Of a DNA stretch of 64,000 bases, positions 53,580 through 63,954 are shown one piece after another (positions within the stretch are counted from its first letter, which is position 1; the number at the start of each line of letters is the position of its first letter). Under the pieces are notes generated by a model. That model was given only the letters and a program-made list of their open reading frames with translations, did no database searches and was not told the DNA's origin. The translations under genes and the position numbers were made by a program. Source of the DNA: Quillaja saponaria (Eukaryota; Streptophyta; Magnoliopsida; Fabales; Quillajaceae); the NCBI GenBank assembly GCA_029379385.1, contig CM055605.1, positions 4,561,001-4,625,000 of the forward strand. Direction: 5' to 3'.

Positions 53580-55646
53580 TCAACTGGGCTGAGGAAAAGA
53601 GGAGGTACTGCCTGCAACATCAACTGGCGCCCATGCTGAGACTGTGTAAAGAGGCTGACCTTGCCAGCTTAGAGTGAGTGCCGCTGCTGCATCCTCCTCT
53701 TGCTTCTTAACACTATAATTTTCACTGGAGAACATCTTCAAAAGCAATTGGCTCTGAATCATTTCCCTTTCAGTAATTCCCATGCACTTGAACCCTCCTT
53801 GTTCCATCATCTTCCTCCACTTCTCAAAACTCTCATGCCTCTCGAACCTGTCGCTTCCTTCACAAGCAACAATATTCCTAATTTCCCGAGCAAACATCTC
53901 CTCTATTTTAGTCCTGACAGGGCTATCTAACGGAAGGCTGTAGTCAATCGAATCGAATATAGCAGTGTAATACTTCAATGAATTGGAGACCCTTGTTACC
54001 AATCTGGGGTCATTGTGCTCTGCCTCTTGCTCTGCCATTAGGACTATTGTGGGGTTTGTGCTTCGGATAAGGTCCAAAAAATCCCTGAGTGCTCCTCCAT
54101 TCCCATCGAGTGTCTTGTGCAATTGGAAAATACAATTGACAGCCACACTTTCTTGTTCCTTCACATGAAGCATCCAAAGCCTCACGTCTTCCAACCTGTC
54201 CACAACCGGGTGGAACTCGAAAGGAAGGTTCAATGCCTCAGCAAATCTAGCAAGTCTATCTCCTGTTTCATTTAGCTCTTGCTTTGACTCGCCTATGCCT
54301 GTGATTCTAACATGGCTTGGAGGGATAGTCCTAGAAGCGAAACTCTGAAACAAGCTAGGCCATTGAAGCCCTTGCTTGACGTCGAAATCTATAATGTGAA
54401 CCCTGTCTTTCCCTTCAAAAGCTCTCAGCAATATCTCATTTGATGTGAAATGCAGAAACTTTGGAATTGGATCTACTTGGTTTAGAAGCCTTAATGCAGT
54501 TCCAGAGTCATCATCGACCCTATCAAGCTCCCTAGGAGGGGTAATATGAAAAACATGAGGCCAAAGCCTTGTGGCCCGTATAGCTAAAGCTTCAGTATAG
54601 TAAGCCGAAAGACGGCTTATAGAGGTCCCCCTAGGTGAAGCAAGATCACCCAATTTTGCTATGAAATGGTTGACTGCAGCAACATTCTTCGTTCCAATTG
54701 CTTCTACACAAGCTACAAGGAAGCTGACAAGCTCAAAACCCTGATGCTCCTCTTGGTTGTTCTCCTCCCTTGCCTCCACCTCAGCAACCTCATGTGGGTA
54801 TGGATTCCCAGTGCCATTACCCACTTCATGCTCTGAGGCATTTTCATTTAGCCTAAGGCCCAAGCTTTGGCTGTCTGATGAAGTACTTGAACCTGAAGCT
54901 TCCTTTACCGGTCTTTGGCTTGTTCCAATGCCCTTTTCACCTAGGTCCGTGATCTCAGTTACTACTGAATCCACCCAGGGGTTGTTTGACAATGGTAAAG
55001 GTGGAGAAATAACTTCAGCAGGTACAAAACAGACCCTTTCCTCATCCCCTGAACATGTCAGAGAGAAAGGAACCTGTGGCGGGTTAAGACCTGCAATACC
55101 ATGAATTGGCCGAGGCGCCTCAAATCCTTGCTGAAACCAAAAGTTCCCAGCACCCAGTTGGCCTAAACTCAATCTGTGGCCACCAGCTTCCACAACATCA
55201 TCGGATTTCCCATTATCACTGCTACCCTTTTTCCTCTTAGCTCTGTTGATGAAGGAATCTTCCACTTCCACTGATCCCTGCTCTGCAAACCTCTTCAAAC
55301 TTTTACCCTTTTCCCAAAACTCACTCTTGATCTCTCTCCTGCCTTCTACTAATGCTGTCTGACCACTTGTAGCCTGAGAGCTTGTTGTCAAAGGAGGTAG
55401 TCGAATGCTCTGCTTAAGAGAACAGCTGCTGGTCTTTGCTTCAATCGGCTTCTCAACTGAAAGGCCCACTGGCCTTTTGGGCTGCGAACGAGATGTGTCT
55501 TTCCGTGGGAAATTACATGGCAAGTCCAGTCTCTGTGTGCTCATTGACGGCAACTGAAAATGGCAGGCTTGGAACTGAGCAGATGCTTCACTCCTCAATC
55601 TATGGCTTGGTGACAACAATGTAGAACTAGAACACCCAGCCAACAT
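53580..55646 (-). CDS. SCL28: GRAS transcription regulator SCARECROW-LIKE 28
   Basis: One exon of 688 residues. The N-terminus MLAGCSSSTLLSPSHRLRSE and the following TQRLDLPCNFPRKD and CSLKQSIRLPPL match the distinctive start of SCL28. The GRAS domain covers about residues 300-675: leucine-rich region I (LVSFLVACVEAI), VHIID motif (VHIIDFDVKQGLQWPSLFQ), LHRII, PFYRE region around FEFHPVVDRLEDV, and the closing SAW motif (LSWQGQPLYTVSAWAPV). In Arabidopsis, SCL28 is made at G2/M under MYB3R control and acts with AP2-type SMOS1 to set cell size and cell-cycle progress. The frame is intact. Its promoter holds MSA elements and a TATA box about 750 bp upstream of the ATG, so the leader is long. 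Confidence 0.95.
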   Translation of the reverse strand: MLAGCSSSTLLSPSHRLRSEASAQFQACHFQLPSMSTQRLDLPCNFPRKDTSRSQPKRPVGLSVEKPIEAKTSSCSLKQSIRLPPLTTSSQATSGQTALVEGRREIKSEFWEKGKSLKRFAEQGSVEVEDSFINRAKRKKGSSDNGKSDDVVEAGGHRLSLGQLGAGNFWFQQGFEAPRPIHGIAGLNPPQVPFSLTCSGDEERVCFVPAEVISPPLPLSNNPWVDSVVTEITDLGEKGIGTSQRPVKEASGSSTSSDSQSLGLRLNENASEHEVGNGTGNPYPHEVAEVEAREENNQEEHQGFELVSFLVACVEAIGTKNVAAVNHFIAKLGDLASPRGTSISRLSAYYTEALAIRATRLWPHVFHITPPRELDRVDDDSGTALRLLNQVDPIPKFLHFTSNEILLRAFEGKDRVHIIDFDVKQGLQWPSLFQSFASRTIPPSHVRITGIGESKQELNETGDRLARFAEALNLPFEFHPVVDRLEDVRLWMLHVKEQESVAVNCIFQLHKTLDGNGGALRDFLDLIRSTNPTIVLMAEQEAEHNDPRLVTRVSNSLKYYTAIFDSIDYSLPLDSPVRTKIEEMFAREIRNIVACEGSDRFERHESFEKWRKMMEQGGFKCMGITEREMIQSQLLLKMFSSENYSVKKQEEDAAAALTLSWQGQPLYTVSAWAPVDVAGSTSSFPQPS

Positions 55647-56112
55647 TCTTTATAACCTTCCAAATTTTTTTTTTCCTTCTTATTTTCAATTCACCCACCC
55701 TAACTTCTTGTTTCTTCTTTCCCCCTCTATCTCTCTTTCTATTGAAAAGTATGGAAATTTATGGTTTCTGTGTACAAAATCCTATAAATTTTATCTGCTA
55801 AACCTTTGCACGTACATGATGAAAACCGAAATACAGAGAGACAGACTATGTGAGTGTGTGAATCTTTCTGAAAAAGGAAAAAAAAAAAAGAAAAAAAGGA
55901 ATCCGATGAATACAACCAAAAACAAATTGAAATTTATCAAAAGTGTAGATTTTTACAAATTTGATGAGTGTTCCTATATGTGTCTGTGAATATGCAATGA
56001 AGACAAACAAATTACAAGGCTAAAGAATTTCCCCCCACCTAAAAAGAATGAAAGAATAAGAGACTAATTAAAAGACCTACCACAGAAAACGATCATCGGA
56101 TTCCGGTAATGT

Positions 56113-56253
56113 TCAATGAGAAGTCATTAGAATGTACTCTGATTTTTCTTCATGACCAGAGAGATACAGGCATACTCCTTCGCATTTGGTGCTGAAATCC
56201 TGAGAAATTTTGAGACCCACATCAGCATTTGAAACCTTCAAAAAGTCCACCAT
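56113..56253 (-). CDS. Possible 46-codon upstream ORF in the SCL28 leader
   Basis: Between the TATA box and the SCL28 start, an ATG at 56251-56253 in strong context (gccATGg) opens MVDFLKVSNADVG and ends after 46 residues (ILMTSH). If the leader is not spliced here, this frame could reduce SCL28 translation. However, a plausible donor (gagag|gtgaga, about 56294) lies just upstream and could remove it in a 5' UTR intron. There is no recognisable protein family. Confidence 0.3.
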   Translation of the reverse strand: MVDFLKVSNADVGLKISQDFSTKCEGVCLYLSGHEEKSEYILMTSH

Positions 56254-56391
56254 GGCTGAACTCAATGAGCTGCAGCAAAACCCAGAAATCTCACCTCTCA
56301 ATCCCTTCAAACAGGCATGAAAACGATCAATAAAGTAATACCCTTCAGTAAATTCTTACCCAAAAAAACCTTAAACCATAAAAGACTTGTA

Positions 56392-56401
56392 CTTTTATAT
56401 A
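56392..56401 (-). promoter_or_regulatory. TATA box of SCL28
   Basis: On the minus strand this reads tatataaaag. It lies about 745 bp from the ATG and about 200-370 bp downstream of the MSA elements. It implies a long 5' leader, possibly with an intron. Confidence 0.6.
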
Positions 56402-56556
56402 CTAAGGCCTCCTTGTAGCTTTCTCTACCACTCTACTGCCACCTCTACCTCCATTGCTGTCTCCATCATTGCTCTTCTTTTTGGCTTTTGACTGTTTTAT
56501 TTTACCAGCACAGCATGAAAAGGTTGTTCTGGAAGACAAGGGAAACTTCGTTTTAC

Positions 56557-56762
56557 TGCCGTTAGATAGTGATCTGACGGTGGGCAAGGGAAGTCATACA
56601 TGACCGTTGGAGGATGTCGGTGATTTTTGACCGTTGGGGATTGAAGCCCGTCTACTGTATATGTAAATTGGTTTTATTCTTCTGGGTTGGGGGTTTTTTC
56701 TGGTGTCCTCCACGTAGACTTCACGTGCCTGTCTCCTGATATCCGTTGTATTGACCGTTAGG
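56557..56762 (-). promoter_or_regulatory. Cluster of MSA (mitosis-specific activator) elements upstream of SCL28
   Basis: On the minus strand, TCCAACGGTCA (56601-56611), CCCAACGGTCA (56628-56638) and CCTAACGGTCA (56752-56762) each fit the MSA consensus YCYAACGGYYA perfectly. A fourth, TCTAACGGCAG (from 56557), keeps the core AACGG. All four point in the direction of SCL28. MSA elements are bound by three-repeat MYB3R factors and drive or repress G2/M genes, which agrees with the known MYB3R regulation of SCL28. Confidence 0.88.
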
Positions 56763-58864
56763 TTTACTTCATCATGTTCACTTTGTCTTAAACTTTTCAC
56801 CAAGCCCATTTGTATATGTTTTCTTTGTTCCAACAAACAAGCTTGTTGCCAAGTTGGATTTTGTGCACCAATTTTTTTTGTTTGGGGTACAAATGAAAAA
56901 TTAATAATTAACTTAAAATGATATTGGTCAAAAACTAGGGGTGAGCATCAAGCTCGAAAAGTTAGAAAATTAATCTGAATTTGTTAAAAATTTTTAATAA
57001 CTGATTTTGTTGGATTAATTTATTAAAATTTTACAATTGATTAATCTGATCAATTTTTTTTACGAATTAGTTCATCAAATTTATTTTTTTCTCGCATTCA
57101 ACAAAACATGAAGATATACTGAAATAATGAGAAGGTTTAACATAATTAAGATTTGCTTAATGTATCATTTCTCATATTACTTTGTTCAATAAAGACTACT
57201 TGATGCAACATAATACACTCTCACAAAATTATAAACTCGTTCTCCATCACTACTATTTAAGCAATAATCCTAATAAAGGTGGAAGCAACCTTAGGCTGCA
57301 TTTTAATCTAAGAAATATGTTCTCTAATGGGACAAATTAAGGCCCTTGTGAACTTCCTTGGACTTGCTAAATTTGATTATGTCCCACCTCAAGCATAGAC
57401 AAATTTGACCTAAATGTTAGGTTGAAATTAATATTAATATTAATATTAATAAAAATAAACCGATTTGAATTGATACCATAATGAGATAAGTAAAATTTAT
57501 TTAAATTAAGTTCTTTGTGAAATTTATAAAAAGAGTATACCCTCCCATATCTTCTCCCAAACTAAAGATTGTCCCTATTCTATCTTCAAAACATCAACGA
57601 TAATAGTAAATAATAATATATAATAAAGTACCTCAATCAAATCTTTAATAATTAAATACATAACGTAAAAATATCACACAAATACTTCATTTTGGGACTC
57701 AACAATTGATGACTTTTTATTACACTATCTAAATGATATACAAAATTAAATATGAAAATTTGTTTATATGGGAATATGAAGATTTGATGTACATCTAAAA
57801 TTCGATTACATATGATAAGACATTAATTTAGTTTTTATTGTAATTGATTTTTAAAATAAAGAAATATGTTAGGAAAGAGTAATAATATATACGTTTCAAA
57901 ATAAGAATCACTCTTAAAAAAATCATAGAAATTAAAGTATTTCTTTTTTATGGTACATAGAAAATTAAAATTTTCCTTTTTTTTTTTTACCATAAACATT
58001 GTAAGTTTTTCAAATATCTAAATTTTGTTAGTTTTTTTTTCTTTCCATAAATTAGTTTTGGCTTATTTGTTATCTTGGTCCCTGAGAATTACATTATTTT
58101 TTATTTTAGTCCTTAAAATTTTATTTTTTGATATGGTCTTCTAGCTAGGATTAAATTTTTTCTATTTTTTTAAATTTATTTTAATTAAGTTATTAATCAA
58201 ATTAAAATTATTATATTGAGATGGAATTCAATGAAATTGGTTAATATTATATTTTGGGAAATGATTAAAAAATGATTATTAAAAAATTACATGAATATTG
58301 ACTCATTCATTAGACAAATTTATTTTTTTAAATTTAAATGTTACACCCAATTTTTTTTTATAAACAAATTTTTTCTTAGAACATAAAATCCATTTATACA
58401 TTATTAATTATATCAATTAAGTATGGTATTTTTTATTTGATAATTCTATTAAAAAAAATACCTTGGATGATCAAAATAGAAACAATTATATCTTAAAGGA
58501 TATAATTATAAAAAATAATTTCTAATAGATCAAAATAGAAAATAATGTAATATTTAGGGACTAAAACTGTAAATAAGCCATTACTTTTTCTAATAGTTTA
58601 AAGTAGTCGGTTATTTTTTTAGTTTTTTAAAAAATATCTAAAAGACATAATTAGAAAAAAATAAAATTCTAAAAGGCCATAATAATATAATATTAGGGAC
58701 TAAAACTGCAAAAAAAGCCATTATTTTTATGAGAGTTTAAACTTTAAAGTAGTCGGTTATTTCATTTGTTTTTTCCAATACCTTGGCGGGTGTCATAGGT
58801 AGGTGGAGACAGCACCGGTCCACCTTGTTCGCCAAGGCCAAGGGTGGTTGCTTGTTTGCTCAAA
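56763..58864. other. Divergent region between SCL28 (-) and FIE (+)
   Basis: Beyond the MSA cluster the sequence is AT-rich, with short TAATAT repeats at about 57430-57455. From about 58059 to 58775 it holds an inverted-repeat element and a partial second copy of its end (listed separately). The FIE leader begins near 58790 with a ccttggcggg motif (58781-58790). Confidence 0.55.
58059..58775. mobile_element. Degenerate inverted-repeat element with a duplicated right end
   Basis: The left end tggcttatttgttatcttgg is mirrored by the reverse complement of 58500-58580 (tggcttatttacagttttag). Both arms continue with similar agtccct...attacattatttt sequence for 80 bp or so. The right-end segment is then repeated: tagggactaaaactg followed by taagccatta/aagccatta and taaagtagtcggttattt occur at about 58553-58616 and 58692-58762. 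No clean target-site duplication was found. Similar in style to Mutator-like non-autonomous elements; the superfamily is uncertain. Confidence 0.55.
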
Positions 58865-61800
58865 ATGGCCAAGATAGCTTTGGGATGCGAACCAATTGTG
58901 GGTTCGTTAACACAGACGAAAAGGAGGGACTACAAGTTTACTAATCGTCTCCAAGAGGGCAAGCGTCCTTTATACGCCGTCGTTTTCAACTTCATCGACT
59001 CCCGCTACTTCAGCGTTTTTGCCACCGTTGGTGGCAATCGGGTATGTAATTCTCATTTTCCATTTGATTATCGGGAAAATGTTAAGAAAGGGACAAAAGG
59101 AAGAATCAATATAATATGGTGTGTAAAGTTCGTATTTTTAAACTTCTTTGACCAACATTCTCATTTGTAACTGAAGCTGAGGCTTTTATTATTGGATGTT
59201 TTCATTTCTTATTTGCTTTGGTGAGTAATGTTAATTGGAGTTGATGAGCATATTGAGGCCTGGAAATATGTGCTAGAGGGCATTTTACTCAAATTCGCGA
59301 GAAAAATGGAAGTTTTGAGTGGAGCATAGGACCCAATTTGATGAATGGAGTATTGAACAAATTTCGTGTTTCTACATATCAACCTTGTTACTCATCAGCA
59401 TTTTATGTAGTGGGTTGTCCTTGGTACATGCACTGCATATAGTTTTTTCATTAGAGCGTTGATTTTGGGATTTGGAGAGAGGGCTGGGGGTGAAAAACGT
59501 GGAGAAAAGCTTGAGTTTGGTTTGGGGTGCATAAGATTGTCCGAGGTAGCCTGGTTGCTGGCTTCAGATATTACAAGAGCTTTAACTGTTCTCATGTATG
59601 TTGCTGTTTCAGTGAGGGTGAGCTTGATTAGAATCTTTTGTCCTTTAGGAGGTGCTCTTTAAAATGGCACTAGGGTGGGCACATTCTGCTATGTTGTTTT
59701 AGTTCAACTTCAGCAAATTAATATTTGACTAATTTATGTGTTTCAACTAATTGACCGTGTTTCCTGGTTCTATATATGCATCTTCTAATGTGCGTCTTTA
59801 TGTTTAATTAGGTGAGTATCTGCCAATGTCTTGAAGAGGGTGTTATAGTAATGTTGCAATCTTATGTTGATGAAGATGTAAGTGAAAACCATGGTTTTTC
59901 TATAATTTTTTTAAAATGTAGTATTTGAAAGTACACTGCGATTTCCATTTTCTTTGTAGATCAGAAGGATGAGTCTTTTTACACAGTGAGCTGGGCATGC
60001 AACATTGATGGCACCCCATTTGTAGTTGCTGGAGGATTCAGAGGTGTAATCCAAGTCATTGATGCTGGCAGTGAGAAGATACATAAGGTATTGCTCTCTA
60101 TATGGTTTAAAATCAGTTTACTTTAATGGAAAAACATCTAGAATGGACCAAAAGTTCAAACTTATTTTTAAAATGGACCAGTTTTAAAACTAATTTCAAC
60201 AATGAGCCAAATTAACACTTCGTGAGTTGAACCCACGAAGTGAAGCCCAATCAGCAGCCCAGTCACCCTTAACTTCGTGTCTTGAAGACATGAAGTCAAC
60301 TGACTTGCCTGACTTCATATCTTCGAGACACAAACTTAAGTGTTAATTGTTATTTTTATGACTTCGTGCCTTGAAGACAAGAAGTTTTTATTTTTTTTAT
60401 TTTTTTATTTATGAAAATGAAATATCATTGGGATTGTGTATTTGGCTGAATTAAGAGGCATCCAACCCTTTATTGGTAAAGGTAAAGGTAAAGGTAGCGA
60501 GGTTTGTGTACCAAGTTTGAGATAACAAAAACAAACAAATAAAAAATTAACCTAAACTAAGACATGAAGTAATGCATAAAAAAGAAATGTCAGTTGACTT
60601 CTGACACGAAGTTAAGGGTGACTGGGCTTCAGTTCGTGGGTTGAACTCACAAAGTGTTAATTTGGTCCATTGTTGAAATTAGTTTCAAAACTGGTCTTAG
60701 TTTTAAAATAAGTTTCAACTTTTGGTCCATTCTAGGTGTTTTTCCTACTTTAATACTAATACACCTGTAGTACTAGTATAATGCTAGTTGCTGGTGTAAT
60801 CTATTGGCAGCACAGGCACCAGAAGATTTTATGAAATTTAAATTGTCTCAATCAGCCATGTGGGTTAATAACAAGCTGAACTCATGAAGTATTTTATTCA
60901 TTAAAAATGCCTTAGTTATCTATTTTGCTCCCGGGAATTCATGTCATGTATGCAGTGTATTGTTGGCCATGGAGATTCTATAAATGAAATCAGGACACAG
61001 CCATTAAAGCCATCACTTGTGGTGTCTGCAAGCAAAGTAAATGTCATAACCTTTTCTTTGTTATTGTTTTAAAACATCCAGTGTTGTTTTCTTTACATTC
61101 TTTAAATTGAGAGTTTACCAGGACGAGTCAGTTCGCTTATGGAATGTTCATACGGGAATATGCATTTTGATTTTTGCTGGAGCTGGTGGTCACCGCAATG
61201 AAGTCTTGAGTGTGGTAAGTGTGCAATGCATAGAACTGTATCTCCACTTCCATTGTCTTATAATTTATACACATAAACCTTGGTGGCAATTGAAATTAAT
61301 AATGTTAGTTGTTAAATATACTGATGTTATGTTGGTGATTATAGGACTTCCACTCGTCAGATATATATCGCATCGCCAGTTGTGGCATGGACAATACTGT
61401 AAAGATTTGGTCAATGAAAGGTAGGATTTCTCATTTAATTTCTAAATATTTTAAACTTTTCCCAAAAAAAATATATATATATATATAAAGAAAAGAAAAT
61501 AAATTTAACAATTGAAACAAAAGAAGGGGACTTGATTTGACTGTGGTAGATGGAACTTTACCAATGAAGACTGCTTTTCTTTCATATTTCTTTTATTATG
61601 TCAGGACCTTTTTTTTTTTTTTTTCCCTCCAAGATGGCAAGATTATTCCTCTTCTTAGCTTTATAGTCCTTCATGCTGTGTCATTGATGTTGCTGCAGAG
61701 TTCTGGACCTATGTAGAGAAATCATTTACATGGACAGATCTTCCTTCAAAGTTTCCTACAAAATACGTACAATTTCCTGTGAGTAGTAGTTGGCTTGTGT

Positions 61801-62962
61801 TAGATGAAAAGTTTTTCTTTCTTATTGTTTCCAAGTTTGCGTTATTATTTCAGGTGCTCATAGCTTCTATTCATTCAAACTATGTTGACTGTAATAGGTG
61901 GCTTGGTGATTTTATCCTCTCAAAGGTATGCATTGCTTTGTCCATTGCTTTTCTAGACAACCCTGTAGTCTATCCTTTGTAAAATGATGCAGTAATTCTC
62001 AGAATGTTAAATTTTATCTTACTCTTACAGAGTGTTGACAATGAAATTGTCTTGTGGGAAGCTAAAATGAAGGAGCAGTCCCCTGGAGCTGGAGAAGTTA
62101 GAATTTTTTACCAATATATAACTGTTCTTTTTGGTATCATATGATTCCTCTGTTCTCAAAAAGTTGCTTTATTGGTTCCCATTTAGGGTTCGGTTGACAT
62201 CCTTCAGAAATACCCTGTTCCCGAGTGTGATATCTGGTTCATCAAGTTTTCTTGTGATTTCCATTACAATTCTGCTGCAATAGGTAATGGAAGGCCATTT
62301 TTTTTTCTTTACTGTTTTAATAACGAATTAATTTCTGATGGGGGAAGAAATCATGATTTAAAAACCCTTTAGTGCATGGGTGTGTAAAACTTACCTATCA
62401 AAGAAACATGTCATACAGTATGAGGAATTATGCTTTCATGCATACTATCTAGAGGCACTGTTGGACCCTTTTTTTTTTCTTTGGGGGGGGGGTGGGGGGG
62501 GGGGGGGGGGGGGGGGGGGGTGTGGTGTTCATTTTTCAGCACAATTAATTGTCTTTTATGCTGGCGGTTTTAGCCTATGTTGTGTTTTGTCTACCAGGGA
62601 ACCGGGAAGGGAAAATTTTTGTTTGGGAATTGCAGTCCAGCCCACCTCTTCTTACTGCAAGGTTTCTTTTTATATGTTCAGTTGTTGTATATCAAGTACA
62701 TGTATTTTTGTGTACAAATTTCTTATGTTATTGTCTTCATTCAGGTTATCTCATCCTCATTCAAACTTACCCATTAGACAGACTGCTATGTCCTTTGATG
62801 GAAGGTAATTGGCACAAGGATTTATATCATACTTGTCATCATTGTGGTGCAATAACTGTGTATTTGTAAACTGACCTCTTTCTATGCTGCAGCACCATTT
62901 TGGGTTGCAGCGAGGACGGGACAATATGGCGCTGGGATGCCATAACGACTTCCCAAGCATAA
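58865..62962 (+). CDS. FIE: FERTILIZATION-INDEPENDENT ENDOSPERM, WD40 subunit of PRC2
   Basis: Thirteen exons: 58865-59041, 59812-59877, 59965-60087, 60956-61036, 61122-61214, 61345-61420, 61699-61778, 61854-61925, 62031-62096, 62187-62283, 62598-62661, 62745-62804, 62893-62962. They give 374 residues in an unbroken frame. FIE is the plant ESC/EED homolog, a seven-blade WD40 propeller that holds Polycomb repressive complex 2 together with E(z), Su(z)12 and MSI1 homologs for H3K27 methylation. Landmarks: QKRRDYKF-like LTQTKRRDYKFTNRLQEGKRP, FATVGGNRVSICQCLEEG, DESVRLWNVHTGICILIFAG, GHRNEVLSVDFH, CGMDNTVKIWSMKEFW, DIWFIKFSCDFH, GKIFVWELQSSPP, RQTAMSFDGS and EDGTIWRWD. Exon 3 uses the AG at 59963-59964, not an AG nine bases earlier, because only that keeps the frame. 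Exon 9 uses gaa|gttaga as donor. Confidence 0.97.
60128..60745. mobile_element. Mutator-like MITE with ~150-bp inverted arms in FIE intron 3
   Basis: A 618-bp element is flanked by an exact 9-bp duplication tactttaat (60119-60127 and 60746-60754), the Mutator target-site length. The left end GGAAAAACATCTAGAATGG is mirrored by the right end (reverse complement GGAAAAACACCTAGAATGG). The arms match for about 150 bp, to roughly 60290 and 60595. The interior has smaller palindromes such as acttcgtgtc...gacatgaagt. There is no transposase frame. Transcribed with FIE pre-mRNA, it would fold into a long hairpin. Confidence 0.92.
62483..62520 (+). repeat. G10-T-G27 tract in FIE intron 10
   Basis: Ten G, one T, then 27 G on the coding strand, inside the intron 62284-62597. 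Such length is rare in plant genes and is hard to sequence; it could fold as a G-quadruplex in the pre-mRNA. Confidence 0.8.
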
Positions 62963-63662
62963 CTGGTCTAAATTCATGTTGTATGCATCCCAAGGACTTG
63001 GAGTTTTATCCCATTTATACTCATTGTTGAATTGATAAAATAAAAGTAGTGAAAGAAAGGGCTGCCTGGCTGATATGGCAAAGTCAATTTAATATTTTGC
63101 TAAGACAATATCAATTCTGAAAGCCTCTTTCTTGTGTTTGGGCATTTCCATACATTTCCCAAATCCCTCTTCAGCCATGTCTGAAATAAAAATCCTCAGC
63201 AATTCTTTGAGTAATCTTTAAGCTATTACTCAATTGTTGAATAAAACTGAAGCTCAGAAAAAAAATGAGAGACTATCTTTAAAATTCCTTTTTTTATACA
63301 GTTAAACATTATTCTTCTGCTCTAGCATTTCAAATCATTTCCTAGTAACCTCTGTTGTTGGTTTAGTCTTCCAATCACATCTTTTAAGAAGAAGAAAAGA
63401 GAAGAAATTTTATTGGGCTCAAAGTCACTGAACTAATACAAATTTGACATCCTAGCTTTGTGTCTGAATTACACGTTTCTGTTATTCTATAATGCAAGGG
63501 CAAAATTTTATAATTTATCAAATGAAAAGCTCTAATCCCTGCCTGATTTGTACAACATTCAACACGGACTGTGTTATTTACAAAAGAATTAGTAAACCTA
63601 TATGATTGGGATGTTTTAGTCCCATAGTATATAGCCACAGGCACAACAAAGGCCACTTAACT
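62963..63662. other. 3' region of FIE and of the convergent right-edge gene
   Basis: Low-complexity AT-rich sequence that should carry both 3' UTRs. No further gene was seen. Confidence 0.6.
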
Positions 63663-63954
63663 TCAAGTCCGTAAGTTCGTCAATAAACCCTGCATGTACT
63701 CAATGTTTTGACCAAGTTGTTTGATAGTAGGAAGGTGCTGAATGGAAGATTCTGAGGTACCTAAATTGGTGATTAAAGCAGTAAGTTTGACCTGTGAATC
63801 CACAACCATTTCCTCAAGCATAGTCAATGTTGATTCCACATTATTATATGGACGTCCGTTGATCAGAACTGATGATGGAGAAAGTCCAAACTGCCAGAAC
63901 TGTTATCCCTGCTGAGCTTGATAGAGGAGAAGATATTGTCAATGCCCTCACTTC
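63663..63954 (-). CDS. Last exon of an unrecognised gene, partial, probable frameshift
   Basis: On the minus strand an acceptor (ttgcag, about 63955-63956) opens an exon ending with TGA at 63663-63665. Its first part reads EGIDNIFSSIKLSRDN and SSGSLDF. From about 63880 a different frame continues smoothly with SPSSVLINGRPYNNVE, TMLEEMVVDSQVKLTALITN and IEYMQGLLTNLRT. A single missing T in the run at 63881-63883 would join the two. The C-terminal part is leucine-rich and looks helical or coiled-coil. I do not recognise the family. Upstream sequence to the window edge may hold another exon (VVLDDSPYLWYDDLQ frame), which is uncertain. Confidence 0.5.

Noticed and set aside
56113..56310. 65-codon frame in the SCL28 leader
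   Set aside because: The longer version would start at TTG; only the 46-codon part begins with ATG, and that is reported with low confidence.
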